From NCBI GenBank assembly GCA_019420345.1, contig JAHZHI010000010.1, positions 1 through 15,971 of the forward strand: a stretch of DNA of 15,971 nucleotides, written 5' to 3'. Origin of the DNA: Peptococcaceae bacterium (GTDB taxonomy: Bacteria; Bacillota; Peptococcia; Peptococcales; Peptococcaceae). The notes below the pieces were generated by a model. That model was not told where the DNA came from and made no database searches. It saw nothing but the letters and a program-made list of their open reading frames with translations. Numbering within the stretch: the first letter of the stretch is position 1; every line of letters starts with the position of its first letter. Positions 12,165 to 15,971 of this stretch are shown piece after piece. The translations under genes and the position numbers were made by a program.

Positions 12165-13734
12165 GACGCTGGCCATTTCTTTTTCCTTGAAGAATACTTA
12201 TCGTGTGAACAGCATACTGTATTCTCTCAAACAAATTCCTCTGCTCAAAAAAGTGATCCCCGCAACGGTATATCGCGTACGAGGATTTAAAATCTTTGCC
12301 AATATTTTGTCGGTATTGTGGGAAATTGCTTCTACATTTGTTGGTAAGGCGCTCTATCTTTTTTTGATGGTATCGTTGCTGGGTAAATACTATACAAAGC
12401 TGCCCGATTATCAATCTTTTCTTCATATATTGTTTTTTTTAACAGTGATTGGCAGCTTTACAAACACAAAGCTTTTTTCACCATCAAAAGATAAATATTA
12501 CGCCATGGTTCTCATGCGTATGGACGCACGCGCATACACCATCACCAATTACTTCTATTTCATTTTCAAAGTGGTGATTGGGTTCATGCCGTTTACCATT
12601 GCTTTTGGTTTGAAAAATGGCGTGCCGCTTTGGTGTTGTATGATTTTACCGTTTTGTATTGCTGGCATGAAGCTGTTTGTGGTTGCCATTCAGTTGCGTG
12701 CTTATGAAAAAACAGGCGATGTATTTTGTGAAAACAATCTCTCGAGATATGCATGGATTCTCATGGGGGTGCTTTTACTTGCAGCCTATGGCTTGCCAGT
12801 TCTTGGCATTGCTTTACCGACGCTGCTGTCCATCGGTCTCTTTCTGCTTTGTATCCCGTTGGGACTGGTCAGCATGGCACAAATCCTGCACTTTCGTTAC
12901 TATCAAGTGGTCAATAAAGAACTGCTGCATGGCCTAACCGATCAGATGGATAAATCTGCGCGTACGCGAATCATTAAACAGGCAACTGAACAACGCATTT
13001 CAACAGACGTATCAATCAGCAGTAAGCGCAAAGGGTTTGAGTATCTTAATGAATTGTTCATCAAGCGTCATCAAAAAATCCTTTGGCGTTCAACGCAGAA
13101 AATTGTTTTTGTTTGTCTTGTGGTGATTGCAGCGGTGCAGTTGGTATTGGTCTTGCAGCCGGAGGTCAAACCATTCTTTAATGAATGGGCCTTAAATTGG
13201 CTGCCGTATTTTGCCATTATTATGTATGCGGTCAATCGTGGCACTGGGTTTACACAGGCTTTGTTCATGAATTGTGACCACAGCCTTTTGACCTATTCGT
13301 TCTATAAGCAGCCAGCCCATGTGCTGCGGTTGTTTCAAATCCGTTTGCGAGAAATCATGAAAATCAATGCAGTACCAGCGCTGGTCATTGGCTGTGGGCT
13401 GGCACTGATTCTTTTCACCAGTGGAGGGACCGACAATCCGTTGAACTATTTGGTGCTGATTGTGTCCATCCTCAGTATGAGTGTGTTTTTCTCGATTCAC
13501 TATCTCACGATTTATTATCTTTTGCAGCCTTATAACGCAGGAACAGAGATCAAAAGCGGCACCTATCGCATCATTGTTTCTGCAACCTACATTGTTTGTT
13601 ACATACTTATGCAGGTGCACATGCCAACGCTGTTATTTGGTGCAATCACCATCGTATTTTGCATCATCTACAGCATCGTTGCCTGCGTGTTGGTTTATCG
13701 CTATGCGCCAAAGACATTTCGTTTGAGGATGTAG
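12157..13734 (+). CDS. ABC transporter permease, large polytopic membrane protein
   Basis: The 525-residue protein has about 11-12 hydrophobic segments in two blocks. The first block spans residues about 47-240 and the second about 312-518, separated by a hydrophilic region of roughly 70 residues containing many Lys and Arg. The halved layout fits an ABC-2 type permease whose two halves may arise from duplication, though no clear sequence repeat was seen. The start overlaps the ATPase gene, and a terminator follows about 35 bases after the stop. No extracellular lipoprotein or MacB-type domain is visible. I cannot name the family more closely. Confidence 0.85.
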   Translation: MNRTLAISFSLKNTYRVNSILYSLKQIPLLKKVIPATVYRVRGFKIFANILSVLWEIASTFVGKALYLFLMVSLLGKYYTKLPDYQSFLHILFFLTVIGSFTNTKLFSPSKDKYYAMVLMRMDARAYTITNYFYFIFKVVIGFMPFTIAFGLKNGVPLWCCMILPFCIAGMKLFVVAIQLRAYEKTGDVFCENNLSRYAWILMGVLLLAAYGLPVLGIALPTLLSIGLFLLCIPLGLVSMAQILHFRYYQVVNKELLHGLTDQMDKSARTRIIKQATEQRISTDVSISSKRKGFEYLNELFIKRHQKILWRSTQKIVFVCLVVIAAVQLVLVLQPEVKPFFNEWALNWLPYFAIIMYAVNRGTGFTQALFMNCDHSLLTYSFYKQPAHVLRLFQIRLREIMKINAVPALVIGCGLALILFTSGGTDNPLNYLVLIVSILSMSVFFSIHYLTIYYLLQPYNAGTEIKSGTYRIIVSATYIVCYILMQVHMPTLLFGAITIVFCIIYSIVACVLVYRYAPKTFRLRM

Positions 13735-13766
13735 GTAGATGAAAGATCATATTTGGCTGTAAAGTA

Positions 13767-13801
13767 AAAAAACACCGGACCAAAATGTTCGGTGTTTTTT
13801 G
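13767..13801 (+). terminator. Terminator of the XRE-ABC operon
   Basis: Arms AACACCGGAC (13771-13780) and GTTCGGTGTT (13787-13796) pair with one G-T wobble around a 6-base loop, with A-rich and T-rich flanks. Confidence 0.92.
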
Positions 13802-13804
13802 TAC

Positions 13805-13849
13805 TTGAAATAAACGTAACAAGTTACTATGATTATAGTAACTTGTTAC
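13805..13849 (+). promoter_or_regulatory. marR promoter with perfect palindromic operator
   Basis: TTGAAA (13805-13810) and TATGAT (13828-13833) are 17 bases apart. Over the -10 lies a perfect inverted repeat with 14-base arms (13816-13829 and 13836-13849) around TGATTA. Each arm is itself nearly symmetric, GTAAC-AA-GTTAC. A MarR dimer, or two dimers, bound here would block RNA polymerase. Confidence 0.85.
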
Positions 13850-13865
13850 GAATGGATGGGGTGAG

Positions 13866-14360
13866 ATGATGAATGAGGATCTATTTGAACGTTATAATGG
13901 TAATGTGCAGCATCAAATGCAGGCGATCTTTTCAAGTTTGTTTGTGATGCAAAATCGTATACAAACCGCTGGTGATAAGCTGCAAACAGAAATTTCTATG
14001 AAACAGTGGTTTCTTTTGGCGATGGTGGAGGTGTGTCCAGCGCCAAAGACGTTGACGCGCATAGGTACGCTTATGGGATGTTCGCGGCAGAATGTGAAAA
14101 AGTTGGCATTGGCCTTAGAAGTAAAAGGATTTGTGCAGTTGGAGCAGGGAACGGGGCATTCATTACAGATTTCCTTAACTGATAAGGCAGCAGCGTATAA
14201 TGAACGGATAGGCTTACGCAATGCGCAGGCTTTGCAATTGCTCTTCGCAGACTTTACTTCAGAAGAAATTGGTTTGCTTTTTGGCTTTTATCGAAAGCTG
14301 TACGCTGGCATTGAGCGATTAGAAGTTTACGCGCGAGAGGTGCTAAACGATGAAATTTAA
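13866..14360 (+). CDS. MarR-family transcriptional regulator
   Basis: The protein has 164 residues, the usual MarR length. N- and C-terminal helices form the dimer interface. The winged helix spans about residues 45-105, with TLTRIGTLMGCSRQNVKKLALALEVKGFVQLEQ holding the recognition helix, and the wing LEQGTGHSLQISLT. Two adjacent ATGs (13866, 13869) follow GGGGTGAG and either could start translation. The perfect palindrome over its own promoter points to autorepression, which would co-control the overlapping downstream gene. No effector can be read from the sequence; two cysteines (about residues 57 and 72) could allow redox sensing, but this is a guess. Confidence 0.9.
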   Translation: MMNEDLFERYNGNVQHQMQAIFSSLFVMQNRIQTAGDKLQTEISMKQWFLLAMVEVCPAPKTLTRIGTLMGCSRQNVKKLALALEVKGFVQLEQGTGHSLQISLTDKAAAYNERIGLRNAQALQLLFADFTSEEIGLLFGFYRKLYAGIERLEVYAREVLNDEI

Positions 14361-15204
14361 AAAATGGCGTGTGATGGGCATTCTTATATTGCTGACTGCA
14401 TGTGGAATATTGGTATGGCTTCAGATTCCATATTCACCGGTAAAAAAAGATTTTCAGAAACATGTGGAACAGTTGAAGCAAAGGCAATCTAACCTTGAAG
14501 GAGTATTTTCACACGAGGATTTTTCACAATTTCCGGAGGTGATCCAGCGCTATATGGATCATTGCGGCTATATTGGCGCACCGAAAATGAGCAGCATGAA
14601 GATGGACTATGGTGAGGTGAGCTTTACGATGGATCGTTCAAGCAAAGCGATGCATGTCGGATATGTTCAATATAATTTTGCATCGATGCCTTCGCGATTG
14701 GCATTGATTGATGCTTCTATTTTTGGTATTCCTTTTGAGGGCTTAGATTACTATGAAGATGGATGTGGCGGTATGAAAGGGATATTGGCAAAGGGACTAC
14801 CCCTGTTTAACCAACAAGGAGAAGAAATGAATCGTGCCTGTTTGGTGACTTATCTAGCCGAGAGTCTGTTTATGCCAACGACCTTACTGGAGAATGACAT
14901 AGTATTTGAAGCGCTTAAAGATCATGCGGTAAAGGCAACCATCACTTATGGCGGGGAAACAGTGAGTGGTATTTTTAGTTTTAACGATGATGATGAAATG
15001 ATTGCGTTTACAACCAATGATCGCAGCATGACAAATGATGATGGTACTATGGAACATTTTCCTTGGACAGCGCGTTGTGGGGATTATAGAGAGGCGGAAA
15101 GTGGTCTTGTGCAGCCGACAACGTTTCAGGCTGTGTGGCATTATTCCGATGGAGATTTTGTGTATTTTGATGGGATCATTAACAACATTTCATATGATGG
15201 GTGA
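14350..15204 (+). CDS. Membrane-anchored DUF6544-like protein
   Basis: The 284-residue protein has one N-terminal hydrophobic segment (about 8-26) and then a soluble domain. LLTAC ending at Cys18 resembles a lipobox, but the hydrophobic run continues after it, so a membrane anchor is about as likely as a lipoprotein. The domain has FPEVIQRYMDHCG, DYYEDGCGGMKGILAKGLPL, VTYLAESLFMPTTLLEND and FPWTARCGDYREAESGLVQPTTFQAVWHY. I associate this pattern with the uncharacterised DUF6544 family; the name is from memory. It overlaps the marR gene by 11 bases, so translation is coupled and expression should follow MarR control. A strong terminator follows. A role in envelope stress or lipid handling cannot be shown. 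Confidence 0.75.
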   Translation: MKFKKWRVMGILILLTACGILVWLQIPYSPVKKDFQKHVEQLKQRQSNLEGVFSHEDFSQFPEVIQRYMDHCGYIGAPKMSSMKMDYGEVSFTMDRSSKAMHVGYVQYNFASMPSRLALIDASIFGIPFEGLDYYEDGCGGMKGILAKGLPLFNQQGEEMNRACLVTYLAESLFMPTTLLENDIVFEALKDHAVKATITYGGETVSGIFSFNDDDEMIAFTTNDRSMTNDDGTMEHFPWTARCGDYREAESGLVQPTTFQAVWHYSDGDFVYFDGIINNISYDG

Positions 15205-15215
15205 TTGAATGTCCT

Positions 15216-15276
15216 CTTCATACAACGAAGCTGCTTCTGAAAAATTAGAAGCAGCTTCGTTGTATAGAAGTTTTTT
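15216..15276 (+). terminator. Terminator of the marR operon
   Basis: Perfect 19-bp arms (15220-15238 and 15247-15265) around an 8-base loop, extendable by CTTC/GAAG with a bulge, end in six T residues at 15271-15276. The minus-strand gene from the right stops inside this T-run. Confidence 0.95.
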
Positions 15277-15673
15277 AATGTGTGCGTCGTTTCCGATAGT
15301 TGGAAAGCGTGGCAATACAGGAAAAAAGTATCAATTGAAAAAGCACATTTGGTAGAGTGAAATTATAGGTGTTGGATACTTCGCCATATTCGAGTGTATA
15401 TCGACAAAATAAGCCACACAAGGAAATTGCAGTATTGAATAGAAAAATGCAGATAATAGACCATTTTGGAAAAAAGAATGCTTCAAATGTGCCGAGATAT
15501 ACACAGAAAATGATGGCCATTGCTATGATGACAAGTTTGAAAGCACCAAGATTTACTGGATGCTCGGACTTGAAACTGATGATGGGAAAGAAACCAAGAT
15601 TGACAATGATTGCTAAAAATACAATACATATCAGCAAGAAATATCGATACTTCATCGTCTTTTGTTCATACAT
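15275..15673 (-). CDS. Four-helix membrane protein of unknown function
   Basis: The 132-residue protein has four hydrophobic helices (about 8-27, 42-60, 65-88 and 108-124) and a basic C-terminus SNYRKRRTH. The loop between helices three and four contains LEYGEVSNTYNFTLPNV, the most distinctive stretch. No family was recognised. The start at 15673 is chosen because GGAGGTGG lies about eight bases upstream; a frame open to 15700 would put that site inside the gene. It is convergent with the marR operon and appears to stand alone. The gene is A/T-rich with rare codons, unlike the catabolic genes at the left. Confidence 0.7.
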   Translation of the reverse strand: MYEQKTMKYRYFLLICIVFLAIIVNLGFFPIISFKSEHPVNLGAFKLVIIAMAIIFCVYLGTFEAFFFPKWSIICIFLFNTAISLCGLFCRYTLEYGEVSNTYNFTLPNVLFQLILFSCIATLSNYRKRRTH

Positions 15674-15724
15674 AATGGATGCCACCTCCGATCTGGACAA
15701 ATTTTGCGTATCTCTTATAGTTAC

Positions 15725-15753
15725 AGTTTAATGGATGAATGATTTCGATTCAA
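15725..15753 (-). promoter_or_regulatory. Possible promoter for the membrane protein gene
   Basis: On the minus strand TTGAAT (15753-15748) and TAAACT (15730-15725) are 17 bases apart and about 50 bases upstream of the start codon. The -10 is weak. Confidence 0.35.
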
Positions 15754-15893
15754 GCTACATGAACTAGGGATGAAAATAAAACTAGTAAAAATAAATAGAT
15801 GACTTATTGCCTGTTTTATCATAGAAATTTTCAGAGGTGGTAATAGATCTTATTTTGACCACTGTCAGTGACTTAGATTGTAAGCAATAACAA
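15754..15893. other. Intergenic A/T-rich sequence
   Basis: No gene was seen on either strand. The only structure is a small dyad CACTG-T-CAGTG near 15861-15871. Confidence 0.5.
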
Positions 15894-15918
15894 AGGAACG
15901 TTCTCTGTGAACGTTCCT
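15894..15918. terminator. Hairpin built of two GAACGTTC palindromes
   Basis: AGGAACGTTC and GAACGTTCCT pair perfectly around TCTGT. On the minus strand it is followed by TTTGTTATTG, so it could be a terminator for a gene beyond the right edge. Each arm also contains the palindrome GAACGTTC, so a protein-binding role is possible. Confidence 0.5.
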
Positions 15919-15930
15919 CAGACTGTAGAT

Positions 15931-15966
15931 AAACCCTATTTTGGCATTTTTGCCAAAATAGGGTTT
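15931..15966. terminator. Strong hairpin at the right edge, probable terminator
   Basis: Perfect 16-bp arms (15931-15946 and 15951-15966) surround a TTTT loop. No plus-strand gene lies just upstream, so it most likely ends a minus-strand gene lying to the right of the window, in tandem with the hairpin at 15894-15918. The flanks suit either direction. Confidence 0.6.
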
Positions 15967-15971
15967 TCTCA

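Noticed and set aside
15894..15918. LexA/SOS box
   Set aside because: Gram-positive SOS boxes have GAAC and GTTC separated by four bases. Here they are directly joined, and the pair forms a hairpin instead.
1..15971. CRISPR array, insertion sequence or prophage
   Set aside because: No regularly spaced repeats, transposase, integrase or terminal inverted repeats with target duplication were seen.

Overview
The window looks like a chromosomal stretch from a low-to-medium-GC anaerobic Firmicute, most plausibly a member of the Negativicutes. That placement is an inference from the 5S rRNA tail, the thiS-F-G-H gene set with a ThiF carrying a ThiS-like N-terminal domain, the strong AGGAGG ribosome binding sites and the many intrinsic terminators. 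Species cannot be fixed from the sequence alone. All assignments come from reading motifs and recalled family patterns; no search was run.

Layout, left to right. (1) Positions 1-160 hold the 3' end of a 5S rRNA and two tandem terminators, so the window opens at the end of an rRNA operon. (2) Positions 190-1022 hold a decaying PadR/DUF2812 pair: the regulator lacks its C-terminal part, and the membrane partner is cut by one in-frame TAG at a position where the family has Trp. Gene-poor sequence follows to about 1348. (3) Positions 1349-5355 are one transcription unit with its own promoter and terminator: a sulfoacetaldehyde acetyltransferase (xsc), an unrecognised 182-residue protein with a CX4CX2CX3C cluster, and a class III aminotransferase that best fits taurine:pyruvate aminotransferase (tpa). 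Together these would turn taurine plus pyruvate into alanine, sulfite and acetyl phosphate. The two enzyme genes have extremely biased, translation-optimised codon use unlike any other protein gene here, which suggests taurine degradation is a major activity. (4) Positions 5409-5880 hold a small two-helix membrane protein with start-stop mini-ORFs in its leader and a bidirectional terminator. (5) On the minus strand, 9595 down to 5881, lies a thiazole-synthesis operon, thiS-thiF-thiG-thiH-tenI, with a terminator hairpin in its leader and no recognisable TPP riboswitch. (6) Divergent from it is cysK, with an inverted repeat in its promoter region. (7) Positions 10694-13800 hold an autoregulated operon: XRE regulator, small membrane protein, ABC ATPase and a large permease. 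(8) Positions 13805-15276 hold a MarR-type regulator with a perfect palindrome over its own promoter, overlapping a membrane-anchored DUF6544-like protein. (9) The right end holds a minus-strand membrane protein of unknown function and two strong hairpins.

Functional themes are sulfur (taurine desulfonation, cysteine synthase, sulfur transfer into thiazole) and small self-regulated membrane or transport cassettes. The most interesting unknown is the cysteine-cluster protein between xsc and tpa. No taurine transporter, alanine dehydrogenase, phosphotransacetylase or sulfite reductase lies in the window, so the pathway is only partly visible.
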